Counted from the first letter of the stretch, positions 34,360 to 44,092 are shown. The stretch: DNA of 46,525 nucleotides from Crocinitomicaceae bacterium (GCA_002709305.1 PAQM01000001.1:1-46525), one strand, 5' to 3'. A program made the numbers and translations. Notes: generated by a model from the sequence alone, not told the origin.

Positions 34360-36411
34360 TTATTTTGATTGATCGATTTTCTTAACCATTGTTAAAATTG
34401 TAGCCAAAGCAACTGTGTCACCTGTTTCATCATACATGTCGACTAAAAACTTAACTATTCCTTTAGCAATATCATTTTCATCTCTCTTCTCCTGATCAAT
34501 TTTCTCTTTCACAGTGAAACGAACACCTACAGTCGCTCCAGGGTATACCGGTTTTGTAAATCTTGCTTCATCAATTCCATAATTTAAAAGCACAGGACCT
34601 TTTTTTGGATCAACAAATAATCCCGCAGCTTTTGATAAAAGAAAATAACCATGTGCAACTCGTTTTTCAAAAATTGTACCCTCTAAAGATGTCTCATCCA
34701 TATGGGCATAAAAATTATCTCCTGAAACATTTGCAAAATTTGTTATATCACCAACTGTAACGGTATGTTTATGAGTAAACACTGTGTCTCCTACTTCTAG
34801 CTCTTCAAAGTGTTGTCTAAAAACATGAGGATTTGCTTCTGGCATTTTAGCTCCTACTTGAAATTGTTCTGTGATTTTTGTGATAGTTGTTGGATGACCC
34901 TGAATAGAAGTACGTTGCATATAATGCATTATCCCTCTTTTACCTCCCATTTCTTCGCCTCCTCCAGCACGACCAGGACCACCATGAGTAAGTAATGGCA
35001 TAGGTGAACCATGTCCTGTACTTTCCTTAGCTGAATCATTATTCAAAACTAATATTCTTCCATGAAGACTTGCCGCACCTAAAACAAATTCTTTTCCCTC
35101 CTGATCATTAGGAGTAACTATAGATGATACCAAAGATCCTTTCCCCATTCGAGAAAGTTCAATAGCATCATCAATATTTTTATACGGTATTATGGTTGAT
35201 ACAGGGCCAAATGCTTCGATATTATGAACATCTGTACTTTTAAAAGGATTATCATTTCTGAATAATATTGGGGGGAAAAATGCACCTTTTTCTTTACTAG
35301 CTCCTTTGACTTTGAAGTTGTCTATATCACCAAAAACAATTTTTTGAGATTGAGACAACTGCTCTACACTTTTACGAACACGTTCCACTTGAATTTTTGT
35401 TGCAAGAGCCCCCATTCTTACATCATCTTCAATTGGATTGCCAATTATAATTCTATCTAACTTATTTATTATTTCCTTTTGTACTTCATCAATATACTTT
35501 TCAGGAACAATAATCCTTCTTATTGCAGTACATTTTTGACCAGCTTTTATTGTGATTTCTTTAACAGTTTCTTTAATGAACAAATCAAACTCATTAGTCC
35601 CTGGTATAGCATGTCTACCCAATACACTTGCATTTAAAGAATCTGCTTCTAAGTTAAATGGAATACTTTCTTCTATTATACGAGGTGAAGCCTTTAATAA
35701 TTTACCTGTTGTCGATGAACCTGTAAATGTAATAACATCCTCTGATATGGCATAATCAATAAGGCCTCGACCCAAACCACAAATAAGTTGCAAAGAACCT
35801 TCTGGTAAAATCTTAGAATCAATAATGTCTCTAACCATAACTTGAGTTAAAAAACATGTATATTCAGAGGGTTTGACTACCGCAGGTACTCCAGCCATAA
35901 AGTTGGTCGCTATTTTCTCAAGCATACCCCAAATAGGAAAATTAAAAGCGTTTATATGAATTGCTATCCCTCTTTTGGGCACCTGAATGTGATGGCCAAT
36001 AAATGATCCTTGTTTCGAAAGGTTAGCAGCAACACCATCAACATTATAAGGCAAATCAGGAAACTGTCTTCTTAATGATGCATTAGCAAATAGATTACCT
36101 ATACCTCCTTCAATATCAATCCATGAATCAACCTTTGTGGCACCAGTTAAAGCACTTACTTGATAATATCTTTCTTTTTTCTCTAATAAATGGAACGCTA
36201 GAGCTTTAAGCATACGGCCTCGCTCTTGAAATGTCATTTTACGGAGTTTCTCACCTCCTATTTTTCGACCATAAGAAAGTATCGATTCATAATCAAATCC
36301 TACGCTAGATACTTCTCCTATTTGGTCTCCTGTAATTGAATTATATAACTCTGTTTCAACTCCTTCTCCATCTATCCATTTACCTTGAACATAACTCTGA
36401 TATCGTTGCAT
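34360..36411 (-). CDS. paaZ: bifunctional oxepin-CoA hydrolase / semialdehyde dehydrogenase
   Basis: 683 aa, the usual PaaZ size. The N-terminal aldehyde dehydrogenase domain shows 'HINAFNFPIWGMLEKIA', 'VVKPSEYTCFLTQ', 'FTGSSTTGKLL', the Glu of 'NLEADSLNAS' (E255) and the catalytic Cys of 'AGQKCTAIRRI' (C294). The C-terminal MaoC-like hydratase (from about residue 535) shows 'HKHTVTVGDITNFANVSGD' and a 'NFYAHMDETSLEGTIF' hydratase motif. It opens the oxepin ring formed from phenylacetyl-CoA and oxidises the product aldehyde. No other paa gene is in the window. The frame opens with TTG at 36435; the ATG at 36411 ('MQRYQSYVQGKW') matches the family start. Alone on its strand, 69 bases downstream of dusB. 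Confidence 0.95.
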   Translation of the reverse strand: MQRYQSYVQGKWIDGEGVETELYNSITGDQIGEVSSVGFDYESILSYGRKIGGEKLRKMTFQERGRMLKALAFHLLEKKERYYQVSALTGATKVDSWIDIEGGIGNLFANASLRRQFPDLPYNVDGVAANLSKQGSFIGHHIQVPKRGIAIHINAFNFPIWGMLEKIATNFMAGVPAVVKPSEYTCFLTQVMVRDIIDSKILPEGSLQLICGLGRGLIDYAISEDVITFTGSSTTGKLLKASPRIIEESIPFNLEADSLNASVLGRHAIPGTNEFDLFIKETVKEITIKAGQKCTAIRRIIVPEKYIDEVQKEIINKLDRIIIGNPIEDDVRMGALATKIQVERVRKSVEQLSQSQKIVFGDIDNFKVKGASKEKGAFFPPILFRNDNPFKSTDVHNIEAFGPVSTIIPYKNIDDAIELSRMGKGSLVSSIVTPNDQEGKEFVLGAASLHGRILVLNNDSAKESTGHGSPMPLLTHGGPGRAGGGEEMGGKRGIMHYMQRTSIQGHPTTITKITEQFQVGAKMPEANPHVFRQHFEELEVGDTVFTHKHTVTVGDITNFANVSGDNFYAHMDETSLEGTIFEKRVAHGYFLLSKAAGLFVDPKKGPVLLNYGIDEARFTKPVYPGATVGVRFTVKEKIDQEKRDENDIAKGIVKFLVDMYDETGDTVALATILTMVKKIDQSK

Positions 36412-36480
36412 GTTTTTTATTGCTAAGATAACCAATTATATATCACAGGTAAAAGAAAAAATAAAGCTTGTTAATTTATA

Positions 36481-37476
36481 TTAATTAACAAAGGTTAAAT
36501 TATCTGCATTCTCACGAATCCAAAATAATGTTTCACGTATTTCATTTAAATCAAAAGAAGTAACTAGCTTCATTCGATGTTCCTTAAAATGAGAAATTCC
36601 TTTAAAATAATTTGTATAGTGTCTTTTCATTTCAGCAATTCCAAGAACTTCTCCCTTCCATTTAATACTCATTTCTAAATGCTTCAGACATGCATCTACT
36701 CGATTATGAATAGTTGGTTTTTCAAGATGCTCACCTGTATTTATAAAATGTTTAATCTCATTAAAAATCCATGGATAACCAATACTTGCTCTTCCAATCA
36801 TGATTCCATCAACGTTGTAACGTTTTTTATATTCAACTGCCATCTCTGGAGTATTAATGTCTCCATTTCCAAATACAGGTATTTTAATACGAGGATTATT
36901 TTTAACATCAGCAATCAAACTCCAATCTGCTTGCCCCTTATACATTTGTTTTCTTGTACGACCATGTATAGAAATTGCTTCAATCCCAACGTCCTGTAAA
37001 CGCTCAGCAACTTCTACTATGTACTTGGAATTTTCATCCCACCCTAATCGAGTCTTAACTGTAACAGGAAGTTTTGTTGATTTTACTATTTCTCGAGTCA
37101 TCTCTATCATTTTAGGAATATCTTGAAGAATACCTGCTCCAGCTCCCTTACAAGTAACTTTCTTAACAGGACAACCATAATTAATATCAATGATATCTGG
37201 ATTTGTTTTCTCTATAATTTTGGTAGCCTTTTTCATATTCTCAATATCATATCCAAATATTTGGATACCTATTGGACGCTCATACTCAAAAATATCTAAC
37301 TTCTGAGTACTTTTCAATGCATCTCTAATCAAACCCTCCGAAGAAATAAACTCAGTATACATTAAGTCCGCACCATGCCTTTTACATAATACTCGAAAAG
37401 GTGGATCACTTACATCTTCCATAGGAGCTAATAATAATGGGAATTCTCCTAATTCTATATTGCGAATCTTAACCAT
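36481..37476 (-). CDS. dusB: tRNA-dihydrouridine synthase
   Basis: 331 aa, a flavin enzyme reducing uridines in tRNA D-loops. It has the FMN-binding TIM barrel start 'PLLLAPMEDVSDPPFRVLC' and the catalytic Cys C102 in 'INYGCPVKKVTCKGAGAG'. 'VKTRLGWDENS', 'ISIHGRTRKQMYKGQADW', 'VFGNGDINTPEMA' and 'DGIMIGRASIGYPW' complete the barrel. The C-terminal helical domain is present. The DusB assignment within the Dus family is by general likeness ('GAGAGILQD') and is less certain than the family. It reads away from the cold-shock gene, 120 bases separating the two starts. Confidence 0.92.
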   Translation of the reverse strand: MVKIRNIELGEFPLLLAPMEDVSDPPFRVLCKRHGADLMYTEFISSEGLIRDALKSTQKLDIFEYERPIGIQIFGYDIENMKKATKIIEKTNPDIIDINYGCPVKKVTCKGAGAGILQDIPKMIEMTREIVKSTKLPVTVKTRLGWDENSKYIVEVAERLQDVGIEAISIHGRTRKQMYKGQADWSLIADVKNNPRIKIPVFGNGDINTPEMAVEYKKRYNVDGIMIGRASIGYPWIFNEIKHFINTGEHLEKPTIHNRVDACLKHLEMSIKWKGEVLGIAEMKRHYTNYFKGISHFKEHRMKLVTSFDLNEIRETLFWIRENADNLTFVN

Positions 37477-37559
37477 ATTTAAGTTAAAGATAGGGGGAAT
37501 AGTTAAACTAAATTATAAATAAGATTGATTATTAATTATGATATTTCATTTTACTAACT

Positions 37560-37567
37560 TATATTCG
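37560..37567 (+). promoter_or_regulatory. possible -7 element of the cold-shock gene
   Basis: TATATTCG differs from TAnnTTTG at one base and ends 29 bases before the ATG at 37597. No good -33 box is seen 19-21 bases upstream, so this is weak. Confidence 0.22.
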
Positions 37568-37596
37568 TGCAATTAAAATTCAATAAAATTATTATT

Positions 37597-37791
37597 ATGG
37601 CTAAAGGTACAGTAAAGTTCTTCAATGAAACAAAAGGATTTGGTTTTATCACTGAAGATGATTCAGAAAATGAACACTTTGTTCATGTTTCCGGATTAAT
37701 AGATAAAATCCAAGAAGGTGACATCGTAGAATTTGAACTTACAGAAGGTAGAAAAGGAATGAACGCGGTAGACGTGAAAATAATACAGTAG
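37597..37791 (+). CDS. cold-shock-domain protein
   Basis: 64 aa, one five-stranded OB-fold. 'KGTVKFFNETKGFGFITED' holds the RNP1 motif and 'EHFVHVSGL' the RNP2-type motif; 'GDIVEFELTEGRKGMNAVDV' completes the fold. The family binds single-stranded RNA or DNA and acts as an RNA chaperone. The frame is open from a GTG at 37567, but the extra ten residues are not part of the family and overlap the promoter region, so the ATG at 37597 is used. Unlike the classic version, the usual 'IF/VH' segment reads 'HFVHVS', still normal for the family. The gene is monocistronic and is followed by a strong terminator. Confidence 0.95.
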   Translation: MAKGTVKFFNETKGFGFITEDDSENEHFVHVSGLIDKIQEGDIVEFELTEGRKGMNAVDVKIIQ

Positions 37792-37817
37792 TATTTAATA
37801 TTTATTTTTCTTTATTT

Positions 37818-37852
37818 AAAGGGTTTATCTAATGATAAGCCCTTTTTCTTTT
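37818..37852 (+). terminator. intrinsic terminator after the cold-shock gene
   Basis: AAAGGGTTTATC (37818-37829), loop TAAT, then GATAAGCCCTTT (37834-37845) form a 12-bp stem with a single G-T pair, followed by TTCTTTT. It starts 26 bases after the cold-shock stop. Because the stem is flanked by A-runs and T-runs it could also serve the minus-strand side, though no gene ends there from that direction. Confidence 0.85.
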
Positions 37853-37866
37853 AGATTAAATACTCT

Positions 37867-40539
37867 TTAATTGTCTATTATAAAATCTTCTTTTTCAGAT
37901 TTAATTTCTGATTCTTCCTTCCACTTATCTAAAATTTTAAAAATTTTCTTATTCTTTTTTTGTTTTGGTTCCTCTTTAATAGAGTCGAGTTCGTTTATAG
38001 GATCAAATTCTATTATTAATTCTTCTTTTGTGGAATTATTTTCTATATAAGGCTTAACTGTTGTATCATTCTTATATAAACCAAATTCAGTCTTTAGAAT
38101 AGACTTAATATCTTTCTTTTCAGCTTCACGCTTTTCCTTAGACATTTTTTTACGAGACTCTCTATCCCATTCAATTATTGGTTTTTCAATTTCACCATAC
38201 ATTCTCATAAACAAACGTATACCAGAACCATCATCAATTATCTCTCCAAACTCGCTATAATCATTTTGCTTTAAATCACGTAATCTAAAACCAAATCGAT
38301 AATCAACTTTATTTTCAAATGTATGCTGCCCTGATAATTCTATATCAAGAGCTGAAGAAGACACAGACATAGATGGGATATTTATAATACCATCTTTGAT
38401 AATTAAGGTGTTCTTTAATTGATTAAATTTCAAATATTTTAACTTCTTTTTAAATAATGATATATTTTCCTTGCCTAAAATAATTTTAAAATTACTTGAG
38501 TTTATACTTTGAATAACATCGTCGAAAATCTTCATATTCTTTAACCTCCCTCTATTTATTTCCAAACCAATGCGAGAGTCTATTGCATTCAAAATTATTC
38601 CAGAGCGCAAATCAAAAGGAGCTTCAAAAATAATACTTGCCTTTATTAGCCCCTCTATATTATCACTCTTAACTACATTCTGGTTAAAATTATCCCACTC
38701 TTTAAACAAAGTATTAAAATTTATATTTTGTGAAGATATCTTACTAGATATAGTAAATATTTCTGGAATATTTTCTTGAATCTTTATTGAACCTAAAATA
38801 TTTGCGCCAGAATTTATAAAAGAAATATTAGGAAAATAAATTGTCCTTTTAGAAACGTTAAATTTTCCTTTGAGTCTTTGAAAAACATGTTTCTTATATT
38901 TTAATAGCCCAACATCTATAAATATGTCCCCAAAAATTTTCTCTGGCAAAATAAATGTTCGCTTAGAGTCTGAAAAAGATGGATTAGAAGAATAGAAGTT
39001 ATCTATATTAATTTCATCCCCAAATATTTCAAGGTCTAAATTTAAATTCCCTTCACCACCAAAAAAATCTACAATATTCCTACATACACCATTTAATTTA
39101 ATGTCTGAATCACTAACATTTAAAGAAACATTATCAAAACCAACATCATCATCTCTGAGATATACTCTTCCATTAATTGATTTAAATAACCTTTTATCAT
39201 CAACTAAAGAAAACTGAACATTTTTTATTATTAAATCTCCACGACATTTCTGAATATCGTAATTCATTATTCCTGAGTTAGAAAAACTCCTACGAAAAAT
39301 AAAATCTGTAGATAAATCTAAGTTTCCTTTTAATAATTCTACATTTTTTAATCCTAAAAATTGTCCAATATTGGACAAATCAATCTTCCCATTAATATTA
39401 CCAGTATACAATGGATTTTCAAATTGAGTTATTTTCAAGTTTGCTTTAAATGGCCCACTTTTTGTTATAAACGAAATATTTTTAAGTTCAAGCATCTCTG
39501 TTTTTGATCCACCAAAATTTGTATAGAGCCCCTGCAATTTAAGTTTACTGATTATTAAACCATTATTAGGATTCTTTATTAAACCATTATTAATACCAAA
39601 ATCACAGTGAAAATTAATCGGATGATTTTCATTATTATCTCCAGATATAATTAAATTAAAAAACACAGTTCCCTCTCCTGTATTTTTTTTTAAGCCGTCT
39701 AACTGATTAAGCGTAAGATTATTGACGACATCTTGGATAGGGATTTCCTTACTATGAAGATTAAATTTAAAACCATCATGGCTAACATGTCCAAAAAAAA
39801 CAAATGGTAATTTTGAAATTAAAATTTTTGATGTTGGAAAATTAATTGTATTAGATTCTCTATTAACTTGAACGGCAATTTTTATTCTTGCAGGTTGATT
39901 CTTAACCAATGTCATATTACCAGAGCGAGCAGCAACAATTTGTAGATCACTTTCAGCTGAAACAGTATAAAAAGAGTTGCTAAAATCTCCCTGTAAATTC
40001 ATAAAACTAAGGTCTGTTCTATATTCTTGATTTGTAGAAGAATTTATATAATCAAACCTGAAATCTTGAAATTCAACCATCTCTAGGCTAAGTTGAAAAG
40101 TATTATTATGAACCTGTGTTGTATCTTCTTTAAAAATATCATAATTGTTTTGTCCATCTAGATTGACTTTCATTTTCATTACACCTTCAGATATTTCAAG
40201 TGATTTTACAATATAATTTTCTCGATAAACATCTATTGGATTCAATTTTAAACTAATTCTTTGTGAATACAACAATGTATCATATACTCTAGAATTTTGA
40301 TAAGAATCTTGAATAAATACATCATTAAAATCAACCGATAAATTTGGAAAGGAACCCCAGAAAGATAGGTCTACTGATGATACTGAAACTCTTGATTTAA
40401 GTTTTTGATTTATTTCATCGATAACTATACCACAAATATCATCTTTGAATAAAAAAACACCAATTGTAATTAACATTATGAAACCTAGAAGGATTCCATT
40501 AAACCAAATTAAAAACTTAAAGAAGAACTTTCTAGACAT
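37867..40539 (-). CDS. AsmA-like envelope protein
   Basis: 890 aa. One N-terminal membrane segment ('FNGILLGFIMLITIGVFLF') precedes a long periplasmic beta-rich region. The N-terminal 'SVSSVDLSFWGSFPNLSVDF' is the AsmA-family signature, and a C-terminal 'DSRIGLEINRGRLKNMKIF' plus 'GIINIPSMSVSSSALDIELSG' matches the AsmA_2 end. The final 130 residues are highly charged ('KKMSKEKREAEKKDIKSI') with a Lys/Glu tail. These proteins are thought to bridge the envelope and move phospholipids; that role is from the family, not from this sequence. The frame opens with TTG at 40548; the ATG at 40539 ('MSRKFFFKF') is chosen. It is monocistronic, with 208 bases to the divergent kinase gene. Confidence 0.83.
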   Translation of the reverse strand: MSRKFFFKFLIWFNGILLGFIMLITIGVFLFKDDICGIVIDEINQKLKSRVSVSSVDLSFWGSFPNLSVDFNDVFIQDSYQNSRVYDTLLYSQRISLKLNPIDVYRENYIVKSLEISEGVMKMKVNLDGQNNYDIFKEDTTQVHNNTFQLSLEMVEFQDFRFDYINSSTNQEYRTDLSFMNLQGDFSNSFYTVSAESDLQIVAARSGNMTLVKNQPARIKIAVQVNRESNTINFPTSKILISKLPFVFFGHVSHDGFKFNLHSKEIPIQDVVNNLTLNQLDGLKKNTGEGTVFFNLIISGDNNENHPINFHCDFGINNGLIKNPNNGLIISKLKLQGLYTNFGGSKTEMLELKNISFITKSGPFKANLKITQFENPLYTGNINGKIDLSNIGQFLGLKNVELLKGNLDLSTDFIFRRSFSNSGIMNYDIQKCRGDLIIKNVQFSLVDDKRLFKSINGRVYLRDDDVGFDNVSLNVSDSDIKLNGVCRNIVDFFGGEGNLNLDLEIFGDEINIDNFYSSNPSFSDSKRTFILPEKIFGDIFIDVGLLKYKKHVFQRLKGKFNVSKRTIYFPNISFINSGANILGSIKIQENIPEIFTISSKISSQNINFNTLFKEWDNFNQNVVKSDNIEGLIKASIIFEAPFDLRSGIILNAIDSRIGLEINRGRLKNMKIFDDVIQSINSSNFKIILGKENISLFKKKLKYLKFNQLKNTLIIKDGIINIPSMSVSSSALDIELSGQHTFENKVDYRFGFRLRDLKQNDYSEFGEIIDDGSGIRLFMRMYGEIEKPIIEWDRESRKKMSKEKREAEKKDIKSILKTEFGLYKNDTTVKPYIENNSTKEELIIEFDPINELDSIKEEPKQKKNKKIFKILDKWKEESEIKSEKEDFIIDN

Positions 40540-40691
40540 ACAAAACAAAAATATTGGTTAAGAAATATTAATTCCCATCTTTTAGTCTATACTTATTAAC
40601 GTATATATGTTTGGATTGTTGTTTTTCTGATTCTCTTAACTTTTTTTGAATAATAAAATAATCTATTTCACAAGATACTATCACTATAAGA

Positions 40692-40723
40692 TTTGTTATC
40701 CATTTCACATAGTACTATATTTG
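40692..40723 (+). promoter_or_regulatory. promoter of the PfkB kinase/DUF349 operon
   Basis: TTTG at 40692-40695 and TATATTTG at 40716-40723 are separated by 20 bases: a full match to the Bacteroidetes TTTG-N19/20-TAnnTTTG pattern. It ends 24 bases before the ATG at 40748. It is the best promoter match in the window. The rest of the 208-base gap (40540-40747) shows nothing else I can support. Confidence 0.6.
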
Positions 40724-40747
40724 CTTCTCTTACAATAAATAAATAAA

Positions 40748-41677
40748 ATGAGTTTACTTACAGTAGGATCAATCGCGTTCGATAGAATTGAAACTCCTTT
40801 TGGGAAAACAGAAAAAATAGTTGGTGGAGCAGGAACATATATAGCTTTAGCAGCATCATTATATAACAATAATCAAACTGTTATCTCAATTGTTGGGGAA
40901 GATTTTCCTGAAAAAATGTTAAATGAATTTAGAAACAGAAAAATAAACCTAGATGGACTACAAATCATAAAAGGAGAAAAAACATTTTTTTGGTCAGGCA
41001 AATATAGTAAGGATATGAACTCTAGACAAACTTTAGTTACTGAACTAAACGTATTAGAACATTTTAACCCAATAGTCCCAGAAAATTACCAAGGAATAGA
41101 TTACCTAATGTTAGGAAATTTAAGCCCAGAGGTCCAATTTAAAGTTATTGAACAATTAAAAATTAGACCTAAATTAATTGCAATGGATACGATGAACTTT
41201 TGGATGGATGTTTCGCTAGATCAACTAAAAAAAACTATTTCTATGGTTGATTTAATAATTATAAATGATGAAGAAGCAAGACAACTTTCTAATGAATATT
41301 CATTAATAAGCGCCGCAAAAACAATCAGAAAAATGGGACCAAAATTTGTTATAATAAAAAAAGGGGAACATGGCGCATTATTATTCTATGAAGAAAATAT
41401 TTTTCATGCACCAGCACTCCCGTTAGAACAAGTTTTTGACCCCACTGGAGCTGGAGACACATTTGCGGGAGGATTTATGGGATACATTTCAAGCACTGAT
41501 AATATTTCATTCGAAAATATGAAAAGTGCGATTATTCATGGGTCTGCTCTTGCTTCATATTGTGTTGAAGATTTTGGTATAAAACGCCTACAAAAGATCA
41601 CAAAAAAGGATTTAGAAAATAGGATCTGTCAATTTGTCGAATTAACAAAATTTAATGTAATCGATTCTGTAAAATAA
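40748..41677 (+). CDS. PfkB-family carbohydrate/nucleoside kinase
   Basis: 309 aa. The ribokinase-fold N-terminus is 'VGSIAFDRIETPFGK' with 'GGAGTYIALAASLY' (substrate-side glycines) and 'ISIVGEDFPEKML'. The C-terminal signature with the anion hole and catalytic base is 'DPTGAGDTFAGGFMGYI' (D237). It phosphorylates a sugar, nucleoside or related compound with ATP; the substrate cannot be named by eye, though the short lid and 'TFFWSGKYSKDMNSRQT' are reminiscent of members annotated as sugar or adenosine kinases. First gene of a plus-strand set, 26 bases before the DUF349 gene. Confidence 0.9.
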   Translation: MSLLTVGSIAFDRIETPFGKTEKIVGGAGTYIALAASLYNNNQTVISIVGEDFPEKMLNEFRNRKINLDGLQIIKGEKTFFWSGKYSKDMNSRQTLVTELNVLEHFNPIVPENYQGIDYLMLGNLSPEVQFKVIEQLKIRPKLIAMDTMNFWMDVSLDQLKKTISMVDLIIINDEEARQLSNEYSLISAAKTIRKMGPKFVIIKKGEHGALLFYEENIFHAPALPLEQVFDPTGAGDTFAGGFMGYISSTDNISFENMKSAIIHGSALASYCVEDFGIKRLQKITKKDLENRICQFVELTKFNVIDSVK

Positions 41678-41703
41678 TACTTATATCTTAAGTTATTAAA
41701 ATA

Positions 41704-43431
41704 ATGGAAAAGCTAGATTTCTTAGATAAAATAAAAGAGTTTAAAGATTCAGAAAATCTTTTGGTTGATTTCAGATCCATAAATGACCTTAAACATAAAT
41801 TTGAAGACTATCTTCTAGAAAAAGAAAGAAAAATACAGATCAATCAAATAGAAGCATTAGAAAAAAATAATCACCTAAAATTATCTGAACTTCATGAACA
41901 GTATGAAAATATAATTAAAGAAAAAGATGATTTCTATAACATCTTTAATTGTATAAAAGAAAAGAGAAAAGTTTTAATTGATGAAAAAAATAATTTTGAA
42001 ACAAAAAACTTAAAAGAAAAGAAAATCCTAATCTCAAATTTAAAAGAGATTGTACAAAATGAAGAAAATATAGGTATAGCATTCCATGCTCTAAAAATGA
42101 TACAGGAAAAATGGAAAAACATTGGAGACATTCCTCGAAATAATCGGAATGAAATACAAACAAAATACTCTAAGCTACTTGAAGATTTTTTCTATAACAT
42201 AAACATATATAAGGACCTCAAAAATTATGACTTTCAACGTAACCATCAATTAAAAAAAGAGTTAATCTGTCAGCTACAATCTCTTAAAAAAGAAAAGTCT
42301 ATTAATTCAGTTGAACAAAAACTAAAAAAAATTCAAAATGATTGGAACGATGTTGGACCTGTCAACAATGATGAATGGAATTCTTTAAAAGAATCATATT
42401 GGAAAGAAGTCAGAGCTATTTATAAAAGAATAAATTCTTTTTATGATAATAGACGTAAAATGCTTCAAATTAATCATGAAAAAAAACAAGCCATATTAAC
42501 AAAGACACAAGATATAGTATCAAGAAAAAAAACTTTTCAATCTATCCATCTTTGGAGTTCAAAGACAAAGCAAATAATCAGTTACCAAAAAGAATGGAAA
42601 GAAATTGGCGCCTCTCCAAGAAAAGAAAACGAAAAAATATGGCAAGAATTCAGAGCTGTTTGCAATAATTTCTTCAATGCAAAAAAAGAGTTTTATCAAG
42701 AAATAAAAGAGAAAAATAAAATTTTAATTAAAGAAAAGAAAAAACTCATTGCTAAAGCGAATGAATTAAAAAAATCAACTGATTGGAAAAATACAACTGA
42801 AAAATTTAAAGAAATTCAAAAAGATTGGAAAAACATCGGTTTTACCGGGGCCAATAACGATCAAAAATTATGGAAAGAATTCAGAGATGCATGTGATTTT
42901 TTCTTCAATTGTAAGGAAATTTTTCACAAAAAAAATATAAAAGAAAAAGAAACGAATCTAAATGCAAAAAAAGAAATAATTAAGTCTATACAACAATACA
43001 AATTAGCAAAAGATAATCATAAAGCAATTGATGATTTAAAAAAATTCATCATCGATTTCAATTCTATTGGCGACATTCCAATACAATCTGAAAATGATCT
43101 ATTCAAATCATATAAAGAAAGCTTAGAAAAACAATATGCACAATTAAAAATCAACGGTAAAAAAAAAGATCATATAATATTTCAAAGTAAAATTGATATA
43201 ATAAAAAGTAGCTCGAACTCATCGAAAAAATTAAATGAATTAAAGCTTCGTATAAAAAATCAAATAGAGCATCACATTAAAGAGAAAAATTTATTAGAAA
43301 ATAATTTAGGTTTTTTTACTAACAGTAAAAAACCAAATCCACTTCTAAAGAATGTGGAGAATAAAATTAAAAGTATAGAAGAAAAAATATACTCTCTAAA
43401 AAGACAATTAAAATTAATTGTTAATGAATAG
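41704..43431 (+). CDS. DUF349 repeat protein
   Basis: 575 aa, very Lys-rich and mostly helical. Five DUF349 units of about 75-80 residues can be read from their recurring 'W-x-x-I/V-G' core: 'WKNIGDIPRNNRNEIQTKY', 'WNDVGPVNNDEWNSLKESY', 'WKEIGASPRKENEKIWQEF', 'WKNIGFTGANNDQKLWKEF' and a last, diverged 'FNSIGDIPIQSENDLFKSY'. N- and C-terminal stretches are predicted coiled coils ('ENKIKSIEEKIYSLKRQLK'). The family is widespread in Bacteroidota and has no established function. It is in one unit with the PfkB kinase and overlaps the next gene's start by 8 bases. Confidence 0.93.
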   Translation: MEKLDFLDKIKEFKDSENLLVDFRSINDLKHKFEDYLLEKERKIQINQIEALEKNNHLKLSELHEQYENIIKEKDDFYNIFNCIKEKRKVLIDEKNNFETKNLKEKKILISNLKEIVQNEENIGIAFHALKMIQEKWKNIGDIPRNNRNEIQTKYSKLLEDFFYNINIYKDLKNYDFQRNHQLKKELICQLQSLKKEKSINSVEQKLKKIQNDWNDVGPVNNDEWNSLKESYWKEVRAIYKRINSFYDNRRKMLQINHEKKQAILTKTQDIVSRKKTFQSIHLWSSKTKQIISYQKEWKEIGASPRKENEKIWQEFRAVCNNFFNAKKEFYQEIKEKNKILIKEKKKLIAKANELKKSTDWKNTTEKFKEIQKDWKNIGFTGANNDQKLWKEFRDACDFFFNCKEIFHKKNIKEKETNLNAKKEIIKSIQQYKLAKDNHKAIDDLKKFIIDFNSIGDIPIQSENDLFKSYKESLEKQYAQLKINGKKKDHIIFQSKIDIIKSSSNSSKKLNELKLRIKNQIEHHIKEKNLLENNLGFFTNSKKPNPLLKNVENKIKSIEEKIYSLKRQLKLIVNE

Positions 43432-44092
43432 ATTTATAAATGTTCTCCTATTAATCATATTGCTAAACAGCATGCTAGTAGGAATATATGTCGGTTTTGA
43501 TTTACCTGTTTTTTTTCTTAAGACAAATGGAGCAAATATACCTTATCGAGATATGATTTTTACTTCCCTAGGGATACTTATATTTATAATAAATGCCAGA
43601 AGGAGTATTCATCGTTGGACAGGAATTTATATTACCTCGAAAGAGAAAAAATTCAAATGGAATAAACCTATTAGTTTAAATCGTAAAAACAGAATTAAAT
43701 TATATACAATAATAGAAGTGAGTATTATAATCTTTATTAGCTTTTCATTATTTTTAATTACTTCACAAGCTTGGCTTATATCATTAGCTTATTTAGTAGG
43801 TGCTTTAGATAATCTTATTTTTACTACTAATGGAATAAAAAACAATAAATTTAGAGTTGGTATTTCTTCTAAAGCATTAATAATTGCGGATAGAGAAGTA
43901 ACTATCCTTTATTTTAAAGGTCTTAGGAAGATAAGCATTCAACAAAACAGTATCTACTTTGATTATATAAAAGAATTACAATTATCTTTTCCTTATGACT
44001 GTATTGATATTGAAAACAGAAATGCTTTTTTTAATGCTTTAGAAGAGGAGATTGATTCTGATTCAGTCTTTATTTCAAAAAAGAGAACATAA
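43424..44092 (+). CDS. hypothetical membrane protein
   Basis: 222 aa. Four hydrophobic segments: two in the N-terminal 60 residues ('NVLLLIILLNSMLVGIYVGF', 'MIFTSLGILIFIINA') and two around 100-135 ('TIIEVSIIIFISFSLFLI', 'WLISLAYLVGALDNLIF'). A cytosolic C-terminal domain with strands 'GISSKALIIADREVTILYF' and 'KISIQQNSIYFDYI' resembles a small PH-like fold, which is inference. No family recognised. The ORF opens with TTG at 43418; the ATG at 43424 overlaps the DUF349 stop by 8 bases and is preferred. Close coupling suggests a shared transcript with DUF349. Confidence 0.75.
   Translation: MNRFINVLLLIILLNSMLVGIYVGFDLPVFFLKTNGANIPYRDMIFTSLGILIFIINARRSIHRWTGIYITSKEKKFKWNKPISLNRKNRIKLYTIIEVSIIIFISFSLFLITSQAWLISLAYLVGALDNLIFTTNGIKNNKFRVGISSKALIIADREVTILYFKGLRKISIQQNSIYFDYIKELQLSFPYDCIDIENRNAFFNALEEEIDSDSVFISKKRT

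Noticed and set aside
36679-37126. Two plus-strand reading frames of 106 and 89 aa opposite dusB
   Set aside because: They are antisense to a well-conserved enzyme and overlap one another in different frames; there is no sign of coding.
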